Of a stretch of 64,000 bases of DNA, positions 1 to 11,500 are shown piece after piece. Position numbers and translations under genes: made by a program. Positions within the stretch are counted from its first letter, which is position 1. The number at the start of each line of letters is the position of its first letter. This stretch comes from Paragorgia papillata (taxonomy: Eukaryota; Cnidaria; Anthozoa; Scleralcyonacea; Coralliidae), in assembly GCA_035771165.1 (NCBI GenBank), contig JAWNZC010000121.1:1-64000 (forward strand), in the 5' to 3' direction. The notes below the pieces were generated by a model. The model had not been told where the DNA came from and made no database searches. It worked only from the letters and a program-made list of their open reading frames with translations.

Positions 1-340
1 TCGAACCACAGGAAGAGAGAACAGAAGGCATAGTTTGTTGTTTATTTTAGCACCTTCTAAAGCTTTTTAGTTGTGTTTATTTGAAAATAAAGTCACGGTG
101 GTGAGCCATAGCACTAGCGGGGTGAGGTAATTGGGGGGAGGGGGCACTGACCGTACGTACTATATAGGGGGTCCGGGGGCATGCTTAACAGGAAATTGTT
201 TTGGAATGTACATGTTGCTTCTCTGAAATAGGATTTCCTGATTTCTGAAAGTAATTTCCAGAAAATTTGAATTGATTTAAATTGTCAAAATTGAGCCAAA
301 GAAAATTATGGGGTGGGGTATTCGGGGGTGGATTATTTGG
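1..340. other. Intergenic, nothing recognised
   Basis: AT-rich sequence with a few G-runs near 130-180 and 310-345. I see no long frame, RNA gene or clear transposon end. An AATAAA-like run near 85 could be a poly(A) signal of a gene to the left, but nothing else supports that. Confidence 0.4.
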
Positions 341-612
341 GGATGGGTAGAGTAGAGTAGAGTTAAGAGTAGAGTTAAGAGAGTAGAGTTAAGAGAGTAG
401 AGTAGAGTTAAGAGTAGAGTAGAGTTAAGAGTAGAGTAGAGTTAAAAGTAGAGTGGAGTTAAGAGTAGAGTGGAGTAGACTTAAGAGTAGAGTGGAGTGG
501 AGTAGAGTTAAGAGTGGAGTGGAGTTAAGAGTAGAGTGGAGTAGACTTAAGAGTAGAGTGGAGTGGAGTAGAGTTAAGAGTGGGGTGGGGTGGAGTGCAG
601 TAGAGTAAGAGT
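341..612. repeat. Minisatellite, GAGTAGAGTTAA-type
   Basis: An imperfect tandem array built from short blocks of GAGTAGAGTTAA and GAGTGGAGT. Unit length drifts between about 10 and 15 bp. The minus strand reads as an open Ser/Leu/Thr-rich frame only because the unit lacks stops; it is not a gene. Confidence 0.9.
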
Positions 613-651
613 TGGAGTTGAACACACAAAATTTTAACACCAAAATTTGCA

Positions 652-879
652 TTGTGCATTTTACAAACATTCCCGCCAAAGGGTGAAGATTACAGTTCAA
701 AAGAATGTGTCTATCAGCAAATTAAAGTTTGTGGGAAGGGAAACCATGCAGTTCATGTGACCAAGAAAGAAATTCAGGCTCCCAAAAACACATCATGGAC
801 AGTGATATTTCTGAAAAGTCACGTAAAGAACGATGTACATGTCGAACTTGTAGCTTTATACTGCTTAATTTTTACATAA
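652..879 (+). CDS. Possible isolated exon, unknown protein
   Basis: An open frame ending in TAA at 877-879 has a coding-like composition, including a CVYQQIKVCGKGNHAVHV segment and a later NTSWTVIFLKSHVKNDVHVE segment. There is no ATG at its start, so if real it would be an internal or terminal exon. I do not recognise the domain. The minisatellite lies directly upstream and no convincing splice acceptor was identified. It could equally be a chance frame or a transposon remnant. Confidence 0.18.
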   Translation: MCILQTFPPKGEDYSSKECVYQQIKVCGKGNHAVHVTKKEIQAPKNTSWTVIFLKSHVKNDVHVELVALYCLIFT

Positions 880-972
880 AAGTTATAAATGATTTTTCAT
901 TTTTAACCACTTCTAAAGTTTTTATGGTCTTAAATTATTGTTGTCTATCCTTATACCAAAGCAAATAATTAT

Positions 973-1448
973 TTAATAACCGAGAGTGAGGTCTTTACGG
1001 TAAAATATTAAACCAAGGTCTTGCTGTATTGACCGAGCGATGGCGAGGTTAATACGTTCAAGAGCGAGGTTTAATATTTTACCGTGAAGACCGAACGGTC
1101 GAGGTTATTAAGTAGTTTATTATATGGCACTTTTTATTTCAAAATCAATCTTCTATTTCTTGGTCTTCGCTTCCTTTAACTTCGTCAAAACACCGAACTA
1201 GCGTTGTTTTCTTCTGTTTTTTTCTCGTCTGGATACTAGAATTTACTTTTATAATGTTCACCGTCGTCTATTTCATCTATTTTCGTCGTTTTTCGGCAAT
1301 AAAAGTTTCATATTAGGATTTTTTGTTTGTTTCCATCGTAGGGCATTAACAATTTTCATAATGCCCGTGGGTATTACGGAGAAATTTCGCCCCGTCAGCA
1401 ACCAATCACAGCGCGGGATTTTACCGGAAGTAATCCGTGCCATATAAT
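973..1448. repeat. Composite MITE / foldback element, copy 1
   Basis: Two nested inverted structures are visible. The outer left part, 973-1111, folds on itself: TTAATAACCGAGAGTGAGG at the left pairs imperfectly with the GGTTATTAA end at the right. The right part is bounded by ATTATATGGCAC (1119-1130) and its exact reverse complement GTGCCATATAAT (1437-1448). No coding capacity. A second copy lies at 4220-4542, so this is a dispersed or locally duplicated non-autonomous element. The family is not identified. Confidence 0.7.
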
Positions 1449-1890
1449 TATATTTTATAACTGTTTACATAAAACGTGTCTTTGAGTAGCTTCTTAAAAG
1501 GCAAGATGATAATCGCGCACCCAACACGTTTTGCATGCGCAATTAACCGGTCTAAGTGGCATAATTATAGTGTTGGATAAGAGACCATGAAGTCCAGACG
1601 GTAAGTCAGTCTAATCGGGTTGGGTAGGTGGGCCAGTGTTTATCTTTGAGTTTGCATTTCTATACTGAAAGTATATACCTGTCAGTTGCTTGGTTTCTTC
1701 CTCTCTCTCTCAGCGAAGAAATAAGGAAAAGAAGGCTCTGCTCGCAGGGTACGACAACGATAAACTCTCCACACCGAAATTGTAAGACTGTTCACAAGTG
1801 TGTTGTGGCATTGCCATTTGCCAATTTAGAATTTTGGACTTTCCAGCGTCCTTCCCTCTGTGGGCTCTTATGGTGAAGAGGTGAGAAAAC
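1449..1890. other. Intergenic, nothing recognised
   Basis: Mixed-composition sequence between the MITE and the 19-bp array. A frame at 1628-1876 has no homology that I recognise. Confidence 0.4.
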
Positions 1891-2076
1891 CTTGGGTGGA
1901 GTGAGCAATCTTGGGTGGAGTGAGCAATCTCGAGTGGAGTGGGCAATCTCGAGTGGAGTGGGCAATCTCTGGTGGAGTGAGCAATCTTGGGTGGAGTGGG
2001 TAATCTCGGGTGGAAGTGGGCAATCTTGAGTGGAGTGGGCAATCTCAGGTGGACTGGTCAATCTTGGGTGGAGTGG
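1891..2076. repeat. 19-bp minisatellite
   Basis: About ten tandem copies of a 19-bp unit with core TGGAGTGAGCAATCT. Copies differ by A/G and C/T transitions (gagcaatctt, gggcaatctc, gagtgg, gggtgg). Long minus-strand frames across it are repeat translations. Confidence 0.9.
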
Positions 2077-2179
2077 TCAACCACTGCCACTTATCTCATC
2101 TCTACTGTAGAAAGCAATACAACTTCCTAGCCAACATCTTTTCCCTGCTATCTCTATTTCCACCTCTGCACTGAGAAAA

Positions 2180-2362
2180 TCACAGCCACAAATACTGGTA
2201 TGATATTTTTGTAGCGATGGGAGTAGTGATAGCTTCCTGACCGAGTTCATTGGTCTGAAGTGATGAATAGTCTTCAAACGTGTTTTGTGGAGCTTGAGCA
2301 TAAACTTTGAGAGGTTTATTAGGGGCCATGAAACTTGCACCTTCTGCCGTGGATGCAATAAC
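2180..2362 (-). CDS. Possible 3'-terminal exon with YxxL motifs
   Basis: On the minus strand, a pyrimidine-rich tract and ATGCAG (2368-2363) form an acceptor-like site. The 60-codon frame that follows runs from GTT at 2362 to a TGA at 2180-2182. It is coding-like: VIASTAEGASFMAP, then FEDYSSLQTNELGQEA, ending KISYQYLWL. Two YxxL motifs (YSSL, YQYL) are about 19 residues apart, as in a cytoplasmic signalling tail, but that is wider than a classical ITAM. No upstream exon was found. The first part of the exon and its acceptor were multiplied into the adjoining 2.34-3.25 kb tandem array, which suggests it derives from a real gene. Confidence 0.25.
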   Translation of the reverse strand, partial: VIASTAEGASFMAPNKPLKVYAQAPQNTFEDYSSLQTNELGQEAITTPIATKISYQYLWL

Positions 2363-3245
2363 CTGCATAGAATTTTTTGTGACAGAGGGTGATGCACCAT
2401 AAGTGATATCGTGAGTATTAGTGGCTGCACCATGAAGACACGTGCACCATCTGCCGTGGATGCAATAACCTGTATAGAATATTTTTATGTCAGAGCGTGA
2501 TGCACCATAGGTGATATCGTAAGTAGTAATGACTGCACCATGAAACTTGCACCATCTGCCTTGGATGCAATAACCTGCATAGAATGTTTTTATGACAGAG
2601 CGTGATGCATAATAGGTTTCCAGTCACCTGATGCAATAACCTGTCTAGAATATTTTTATGTCAGAGCGTGATGCACCATAGGTGATACCGTGAGTAGTAA
2701 TGACTGCACCATGAAACTTGCACCATCTGCCTTGGATGCAATAACCTGCATAGAATGTTTTTATCACAGAGCGTGATGCACCATCGGTGATACCGCATGT
2801 AGTAATGACTGCACCATGAAACTTGCACCATCTGCCGTGGATGCAATAACCTACATAGAATGTTTTTATGACAGAGCGTGATGCATAATAGGTTTCCAGT
2901 CACCTGATGCAATAACCTGTCTAGAATATTTTTATGTCAAAGCGTGATGCACCATAGGTGATACCGTGAGTAGTAATGGCTGCACCATGAAACTTCCACC
3001 ATCTGCCGTGGATGCAATAACCTGCATAGAATGTTTTTATGACAGAGCGTGATGCATAATAGGTTTCCAGTCACCTGATGCAATAACCTGTCTAGAATAT
3101 TTTTATGTCAGAGCGTGATGCACCATCGGTGATACCGTGAGTAGTAATGACTGCACCATGAAACTTGCACCATCTGCCTTGGATGCAATAACCTGTCTAG
3201 AATTTTTTGTGACAGAGCGTGATGCACCATCGGTGATACCGCAAA
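2342..3245. repeat. Tandem array with alternating 105- and 66-bp units
   Basis: GATGCACCAT/GATGCATAAT landmarks fall at 2391, 2499, 2604, 2670, 2775, 2880, 2946, 3051, 3117 and 3221. That gives steps of 108, 105, 66, 105, 105, 66, 105, 66 and 104. The short unit is marked by a ggtttccagtcacctg junction. The alternation creates a 171-bp higher-order unit. On the minus strand each long unit repeats the acceptor-like ATGCAG and a VIAS-K/T-A-x-GASFM-coding segment of the adjacent exon candidate. Confidence 0.9.
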
Positions 3246-3567
3246 TAGTGATTGGCACCTAGAGTCTTGAAAAGTGGTCACTCTTGTTCTGTATACACGT
3301 TAGAAACATTTTCTGATCAGGCCATTTCGTGGTCCCACTGGTTTTCTCCAGTAATAATCAATTTAATTGTTACTAATCTTTCACAAGTTCAACATAGGTT
3401 GCCTGGGAAGAAACACTAGTAGAGAAAAGATCTTGGATATTAAGTTGAATTGCTTTCTATAGTAGAGTTGGAATTTGTGTTATTCCCTTTTCTGTCCTTG
3501 TCCTTAGTCCTCACTGTAACCATGCAAATAACCGGTTGGTGGTTATATGCATGTCGTTTTCCGATAT
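3246..3567. other. Spacer between arrays
   Basis: Unique-looking sequence between the 105/66-bp array and the 18-bp array. No gene or element recognised. Confidence 0.4.
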
Positions 3568-4219
3568 GGTATTCGTAAAGGTGTTGGTATTCATAAAGGT
3601 ATTATTTGGTATTCGTAAAGGTGTTGGTATTCGTAGAGGTATTGGTATTCATAAAGGTGTTGGTATTCGTAAAGGTGTTGGTATTCGTAAAGGTGTTGGT
3701 ATTCGTAGAGGTATTGGTATTCGTAAAGGTGTTGGTATTCATAAAGGTGTTGGTATTCGTAAAGGTATTGGTATTTGTAAAGGTATTGGTATTCGTAAAG
3801 GTGTTGGTATTCGTAAAGGTGTTGGTATTCATAAAGGTGTTGGTATTCGTAAAGGTGTTGGTATTCGTAAAGGTGTTGGTATTCGTAAAGGTGTTGGTAT
3901 TCATAAAGGTGTTGGTATTCGTAAAGGTGTTGGTATTCGTAGAGGTATTGGTATTCGTAAAGGTGTTGGTATTCGTAAAGGTGTTGGTATTCGTAAAGGT
4001 GTTGGTATTCGTAAAGGTGTTGGTATTCGTAAAGGTGTTGGTATTTGTAGAGGTATTGGTATTCGTAAAGGTGTTGGTATTTGTAAAGGTGTTGGTATTC
4101 GTAAAGGTGTTGGTATTCGTAAAGGTGTTGGTATTCGTAGAGGTATTGGTATTCGTAAAGGTGTTGGTATTCGTAAAGGTATTGGTATTCGTAAAGGTGT
4201 TGGTATTCGTAGAGGTATT
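3568..4219. repeat. 18-bp satellite, about 36 copies
   Basis: Tandem copies of an 18-bp unit, consensus GTATTCGTAAAGGTGTTG. Variants are TCG to TCA, TCG to TTG, AAAGG to AGAGG, and GTGTTG to GTATTG. One irregular 22-bp unit lies near 3591-3612. Because 18 is divisible by 3, several frames stay open on both strands and give hexapeptide repeats; these are artefacts of the unit. The right end runs straight into the loop region of MITE copy 2. Confidence 0.95.
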
Positions 4220-4542
4220 CGTTCAAGACCGAGGTTTAATATTTTACCGTAAAGACCGAACGGTCGAGGTTATTAAGTAGTTTATTATATGGCACTTTTT
4301 ATTTCAAAATCAATCTTGTATTTCTTGGTCTTCGCTTCCTTTAACTTCGTCAAAACACCAAACTAGCGTTATTTTCTTCTGTTTCTTTCTCGTCTGGATA
4401 CTAGAATTTACTTTTATAATGTTCATCGTCGTCTATTTCATCTATTTTCGTCGTTTTTTCGGCAATAAAAGTTTCTTATTATTCCCCGTCAGCAACCAAT
4501 CACAGCGCGTGATTTTACCGGAAGTAATCCGTGCCATATAAT
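4220..4542. repeat. MITE copy 2, left arm missing
   Basis: This segment repeats 1062-1448: the right foldback arm, then ATTATATGGCAC (4284-4295) to GTGCCATATAAT (4531-4542). Compared with copy 1 it lacks about 80 bp corresponding to roughly 1310-1390. The left foldback arm is absent, and the 18-bp satellite occupies its place. Confidence 0.75.
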
Positions 4543-5512
4543 AATATAAAAGAATTTTCAAAAGCAAAAAATAACGTTTTCTTTAATAACATTTCAGTTT
4601 GGCATTATAGAATTTTTTTATTTTTGGTCTAAAGGAAGATTTTAGCGATCGAAAACATCGTACAAAATTTAAGCATATAAGTCACAGCATAAAATACGGA
4701 AATACACTGGGTTTCTTTTAGAAATTTCTGGTGGCGTCAGCAGTGACGCACATTACACGTAATGACGCAGATGACGTCGGCAGCTTTATACCTACTTGTC
4801 GCAGTTGAAAGGCTAAAACCAGTGAAAATATGAAACACCATATAGTATCAGTCTTTCATGCATAGACGACAAATATTTATGTCGCTTAAAGCTCGTAAGC
4901 CGTAAAGAGCGATAACAGACAGGTTTGTACCTTATCTATGGATATTTCTTGAAGTACGTGTATGGCTTAATATAGCAAGAATGAAAGAAGTTTCCCCCCG
5001 GAATATATTAGAATAGCACTGCGCACGCGTGGTTTTGTTTCGCGACTAGCTAGCAACATATTAAATCATCAGACGATCGTAATTTGCAAGGGCAACAAAA
5101 ACTTACAAATCTTTACATCCACTTGGCAAATTTTAGTCAATTTTGATCTGGATTGACTAGACGTCACACGATACGTATTAGTATCCAAAAATTGCGAGGT
5201 GTTCAAAGAGATCTTGATCTTATTAAACAGACCGGAAAACAATAGTGAAGGGCACAAAAGACGTCAGTATTCATGTTTGTCGGAGATTATAATTTTTTTT
5301 GCGTTCTTGTCAAGAGAAAATGACTCTCTAAGAATCCCTCGAGATTTTATTTTGGGTTGTTTGTCTGAGTTTTGGCTTGTATTAAATTAACTTGGGCTTT
5401 GCTCAAGAAAATGGGCTGGCAGGTTGCGAGGCTGGCACCTCTGTCCGTACACGTGGCAAAAATTGTTATTATCTTTGACTAGAAACTTTGCACTATCCTT
5501 GGGATCTAGTTT
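4543..5512. other. Intergenic, left flank of the satellite
   Basis: AT-rich sequence with several TGACGCA/TGACGTC-like motifs between 4740 and 4790. Two short frames (5069-5257 minus, 5199-5390 plus) overlap each other and have no recognisable homology. No gene is called. Confidence 0.4.
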
Positions 5513-8500
5513 AAACTTTTGAGTTAGGGTCAAAAACGGTTAAACAAAGTCTTTTTAGACCACCTGTAAAAAGAAGAAGGCTGTATTTGGGCTAAAAATA
5601 TTTTTATTGATTTTTAAAAAAAAATCGGGAAAAAGTAAAGGGGTGTTAGCCTTTACTTTTTGACCGATTTGGGACATTTTTGAAACTTGGAGTTAGGGTC
5701 AAAAACGGTTAAATAAAGTCTTTTTAGACCTTCTATGAGAAGGAGAAAGCTGTATTTGGGCTAAAAATATTTTTATTGATTTTTAAAAAAAGATCGGGAA
5801 AAAAAAAAGTAAAGGGGTGTTAGCCTTTACTTTTTGACTGATTTTGGTCATTTTTGAAACTTTTGAGTTAGGGTCAAAAACGGTTAAATAAAGTCTTTAT
5901 AGACCTTCTGTGAAAAGGAGAAAAGGAGAAGGCTGTATTTCGGCTAAAAATATTTTTATTGATTTTTCAAAAAAAACCGGGGGAAAAAAAAGTATAGGGG
6001 TTAGCCTTTACTTTTTGACCGATTTTGGTCATTTTTGAAACTTTTGAGTTAGGGTCAAAAACGGTTAAATAAAGTCTTTTTAGACCTTCTGTGAAAAGGA
6101 GAAGGCTGTATTTGGGCTAAAAATATTTTTCTTGATTTTTCAAAAAAAATCGTGAAAAAAAAAGTAAAGGGGTTAGCCTTTACTTTTTGACCGATTTTGG
6201 TCATTTTTTAAACTTTTGAGTTAGGGTAAAAAACGGTTAAATAAAGTCTTTATAGATCTGTGAAAAGGAGAAGGCTGTATTTCGGGTAAAAATATTTTTA
6301 TTGATTTTTCAAAAAAAAAAACGGGGAAAAAAAAAGTAAAGGGGTTAGCCTTAACTTTTTGACTGATTTTGGTCATTTTTGAAACTTTTGAGTTAGGGCC
6401 AAAAACGGTTAAATAAAGTCTTTTTAGACCTTCTGTGAAAAGCTAGGAGAAGGCTGTATTTGGGCTAAAAACATTTTTATTGATTTTTCAAAAAAAATCG
6501 AGGAAAAAAAAAGTAAAGGGGTTAGCCTTTACTTTTTGACCGATTTGGGTCATTTTTGAAACTTTTGAGTTAGGGTCAAAAACGGTTAAATAAAGGCTTT
6601 TTAGACCTTCTGTGAAAAGGAGAAGGCTGTATTTGGGCTAAAAATATTTTTTTGATTTTTCAAAAAAAATCGGGAATAAAAAAAGTAAAGGGGTTAGCCT
6701 TTACTTTTTGGACCGATTTTGGTCATTTTTGAGACTTTCGAGTTAGGGCCAAAAATGGTTAAATAAAGTCTTTTTAGACATTCTGTGAAAAGGAGAAAGC
6801 TGTATTTGGGCTAAAAATATTTTTATTGATTTTTCAAAAAAAATTGGGGAAAAAAAAAGTAAAGGGGGTTAACCTTTACTTTTTGACCGATTTGGGTCAT
6901 TTTTGAAACTTTTGAGTTAGGGCCAAAAACGGTTAAATAAAGTCTTTTTAGACCTTCTGTGAAAAGGAGAAGGCTGTATTTGGGTTAAAAATATTTTTAT
7001 TAATTTTTCGAAAAAAATCGGGAAAAAAAAGTAAAGGGGTTAGCCTTTACTTTTTGACCGATTTTGGGTCATTTTTGAAACTTTTGAGTTATGGTCAAAA
7101 ACGGTTAAATAAAGTCTTTTTGGACATTCTGTGAAAAGGAGAAGGCTGTATTTGGACTAAAAATATTTTTCTTGATTTTTCAAAAAAAATTGGGGAAAAA
7201 AAAAGTAATGGGGTTAGCCTTTACTTTTTGACCGATTTTGGTCATTTTTGAAACTTTTGAGTTAGGGTCAAAAACGGTTAAATAAAGGCTTTTTAGACGT
7301 TCTGTGAAAAGGAGAAGGCTGTATTTGGGCTAAAAATATTTTTATTGATTTTTCAAAAAAAATCGGGAAAAAAAAAGTAAAGGGGTTAGCCTTTACTTTT
7401 TGACTGATTTTGGTCATTTTTGAAACTTTTGAGTTAGGGCCAAAAACGGTTAAATAAAGTCTTTTTAGACCTTCTGTGAAAAGGAGAAGGCTGTATTTGG
7501 GCTAAAAACATTTTTATTGATTTTTCAAAAAAAATCGAGGAAAAAAAAAGTAAAGGGGTTAGCCTTTACTTTTTGACCGATTTGGGTCATTTTTGAAACT
7601 TTTGAGTTAGGGTCAAAAACGGTTAAATAAAGGCTTTTTAGACCTTCTGTGAAAAGGAGAAGGCTGTATTTGGGCTAAAAATATTTTTATTGATTTTTCA
7701 AAAAAAAATCGGGAATAAAAAAAGTAAAGGGGTTAGCCTTTACTTTTGGACCGATTTTGGTCATTTTTGAGACTTTCGAGTTAGGGCCAAAAACGATTAA
7801 ATAAAGTCTTTTTAGACATTCTGTGAAAAGGAGAAAGCTGTATTTGGGCTAAAAATATTTTATTGATTTTTCAAAAAAAATCGGGAAAAAAAAAGTAAAG
7901 GGGTTAACCTTTACTTTTTGACCGATTTGGGTCATTTTTGAAACTTTTGAGTTAGGGCCAAAAACGGTTAAATAAAGTCTTTTTAGACCTTCTGTGAAAA
8001 GGAGAAGGCTGTATTTGGGTTAAAAATATTTTTATTAATTTTTTCGAAAAAAATCGGGAAAAAAAAGTAAAGGGGTTAGCCTTTACTTTTTGACCGATTT
8101 GGGTCATTTTTGAAACTTTTGAGTTAGGTCAAAAACGGTTAAATAAAGTCTTTTTGGACATTCTGTGAAAAGGAGAAGGCTGTATTTGGACTAAAAATAT
8201 TTTTCTTGATTTTTCAAAAAAAAATTGGGGAAAAAAAAAGTAAGGGGTTAGCCTTTACTTTTTGACCGATTTTGGTCATTTTTGAAACTTTTGAGTTAGG
8301 GTCAAAAACGGTTAAATAAAGTCTTTTTAGACCTTCTGTGAAAAGGAGAAGGCTGTATTTGGGCTAAAAATATTTTTCTTGATTTTTCAAAAAAAATTGG
8401 GGAAAAAAAAAAGTAAAGGGGTTAGCCTTTACTTTTTGACTGATTTTGGTCATTTTTGAAACTTTTGAGTTAGGGTCAAAAACGGTTAAATAAAGTCTTT

Positions 8501-11500
8501 TTAGACCTTCTGTGAAAAGGAGAAGGCTGTATTTGGGCTAAAAATATTTTTATTGATTTTTCAAAAAAAATCGGGAAAAAAAAAGTAAAGGGGTTAGCCT
8601 TTACTTTTTGACCGATTTTGGTCATTTTTGAAACTTTTGAGTTAGGGCCAAAAACGGTTAAATAAAGTCTTTTTAGACCTTCTGTGAAAAGGAGAAGGCT
8701 GTATTTGGGCTAAAAACATTTTTATTGATTTTTCAAAAAAAATCGAGGAAAAAAAAAGTAAAGGGGTTAGCCTTTACTTTTTGACCGATTTTGGGTCATT
8801 TTTGAAACTTTTGAGTTAGGGTCAAAAACGGTTAAATAAAGTCTTTTTAGACCTTCTGTGAAAAGGAGAAGGCTGTATTTGGGCTAAAAATATTTTTATT
8901 GATTTTTCAAAAAAAATCGGGAAAAAAAAAGTAAAGGGGTTAGCCTTTACTTTTTGACCGATTTTGGTCATTTTTGAAACTTTTGAGTTAGGGCCAAAAA
9001 CGGTTAAATAAAGTCTTTTTAGACCTTCTGTGAAAAGGAGAAAGGCTGTATTTGGGCTAAAAATATTTTTATTGATTTTTCAAAAAAAATTGGGGAAAAA
9101 AAAAGTAAAGGGGGTTAACCTTTACTTTTTGACCGATTTGGGTCATTTTTGAAACTTTTGAGTTAGGGCCAAAAACGGTTAAATAAAGTCTTTTTAGACC
9201 TTCTGTGAAAAGGAGAAGGCTGTATTTGGGTTAAAAATATTTTTATTAATTTTTCGAAAAAAATCGGGAAAAAAAAGTAAAGGGGTTAGCCTTTACTTTT
9301 TGACCGATTTTGGTCATTTTTGAAACTTTTGAGTTAGGGTCAAAAACGGTTAAATAAAGTCTTTTTAGACCTTCTGTGAAAAGGAGAAGGCTGTATTTGG
9401 GCTAAAAATATTTTTATTGATTTTTCAAAAAAAATCGGGAAAAAAAAAGTAAAGGGGTTAGCCTTTACTTTTTGACCGATTTTGGTCATTTTTGAAACTT
9501 TTGAGTTAGGGCCAAAAACGGTTAAATAAAGTCTTTTTAGACCTTCTGTGAAAAAGGAGAAGGCTGTATTTGGGCTAAAAACATTTTTATTGATTTTTCA
9601 AAAAAAATCGAGGAAAAAAAAAGTAAAGGGGTTAGCCTTTACTTTTTGACCGATTTTGGGTCATTTTTGAAACTTTTGAGTTAGGGTCAAAAACGGTTAA
9701 ATAAAGTCTTTTTAGACCTTCTGTGAAAAGGAGAAGGCTGTATTTGGGCTAAAAATATTTTTATTGATTTTTCAAAAAAAATCGGGAATAAAAAAAGTAA
9801 AGGGGTTAGCCTTTACTTTTTGACCGATTTTGGTCATTTTTGAAACTTTTGAGTTAGGGCCAAAAACGGTTAAATAAAGTCTTTTTAGACCTTCTGTGAA
9901 AAGGAGAAAGCTGTATTTGGGCTAAAAAATATTTTTTATTGATTTTTCAAAAAAAATTGGGGAAAAAAAAAAGTAAAGGGGTTAGCCTTTACTTTTTGAC
10001 CGATTTTGGTCATTTTTGAAACTTTTGAGTTAGGGCCAAAAACGGTTAAATAAAGTCTTTTTAGACCTTCTGTGAAAAGGAGAAGGCTGTATTTGGGTTA
10101 AAAATATTTTTATTAATTTTTTCGAAAAAAATCGGGAAAAAAAAAGTAAAGGGGTTAGCCTTTACTTTTTGACCGATTTTGGTCATTTTTGAAACTTTTG
10201 AGTTAGGGTCAAAAACGGTTAAATAAAGTCTTTTTAGACCTTCTGTGAAAAGGAGAAGGCTGTATTTGGGCTAAAAATATTTTTATTGATTTTTCAAAAA
10301 AAATCGGGAAAAAAAAAGTAAAGGGGTTAGCCTTTACTTTTTGACCGATTTTGGTCATTTTTGAAACTTTTGAGTTAGGGCCAAAAACGGTTAAATAAAG
10401 TCTTTTTAGACCTTCTGTGAAAAGGAGAAGGCTGTATTTGGGCTAAAAACATTTTTATTGATTTTTTCAAAAAAAATCGGGAAAAAAAAAGTAAAGGGGT
10501 TAGCCTTTACTTTTTGACCGATTTTGGTCATTTTTGAAACTTTTGAGTTAGGGTCAAAAACGGTTAAATAAAGTCTTTTTAGACCTTCTGTGAAAAGGAG
10601 AAGGCTGTATTTGGGCTAAAAATATTTTTATTGATTTTTCAAAAAAAATCGGGGGAATAAAAAAAGTAAAGGGGTTAGCCTTTACTTTTTGACCGATTTT
10701 GGTCATTTTTGAAACTTTTGAGTTAGGGCCAAAAACGGTTAAATAAAGTCTTTTTAGACCATTCTGTGAAAAGGAGAAAGGCTGTATTTGGGCTAAAAAT
10801 ATTTTTATTGATTTTTCAAAAAAAATTGGGGAAAAAAAAAGTAAAGGGGTTAGCCTTTACTTTTTGACCGATTTGGGTCATTTTTGAAACTTTTGAGTTA
10901 GGGTCAAAAACGATTAAATAAAGGCTTTTTAGACCTTCTGTGAAAAGGAGAAGGCTGTATTTGGGTTAAAAATATTTTTATTATTTTTTCGAAAAAAATC
11001 GGGAAAAAAAAGTAAAGGGGTTAGCCTTTACTTTTTGACCGATTTGGGTCATTTTTGAAACTTTTGAGTTAGGGTCAAAAACGGTTAAATAAAGTCTTTT
11101 TGGACATTCTGTGAAAAGGAGAAGGCTGTATTTGGACTAAAAATATTTTTCTTGATTTTTCAAAAAAAATTGGGGAAAAAAAAAGTAATGGGGTTAGCCT
11201 TTACTTTTTGACCGATTTTGGTCATTTTTGAAACTTTTGAGTTAGGGTCAAAAACGGTTAAATAAAGGCTTTTTAGACCTTCTGTGAAAAGGAGAAGGCT
11301 GTATTTGGGCTAAAAATATTTTTTATTGATTTTTCAAAAAAAATCGGGAAAAAAAAAGTAAAGGGGTTAGCCTTAACTCTTTGACTGATTTTGGTCATTT
11401 TTGAAACTTTTGAGTTAGGGCCAAAAACGGTTAAATAAAGTCTTTTTAGACCTTCTGTGAAAAGGAGAAGGCTGTATTTGGGCTAAAAACATTTTTATTG

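Noticed and set aside
3536..4280. Long open frames of 211-238 aa over the 18-bp array on both strands
   Set aside because: The unit length is a multiple of three and lacks stops in several frames at once; the proteins are pure hexapeptide repeats with no start context or conservation.
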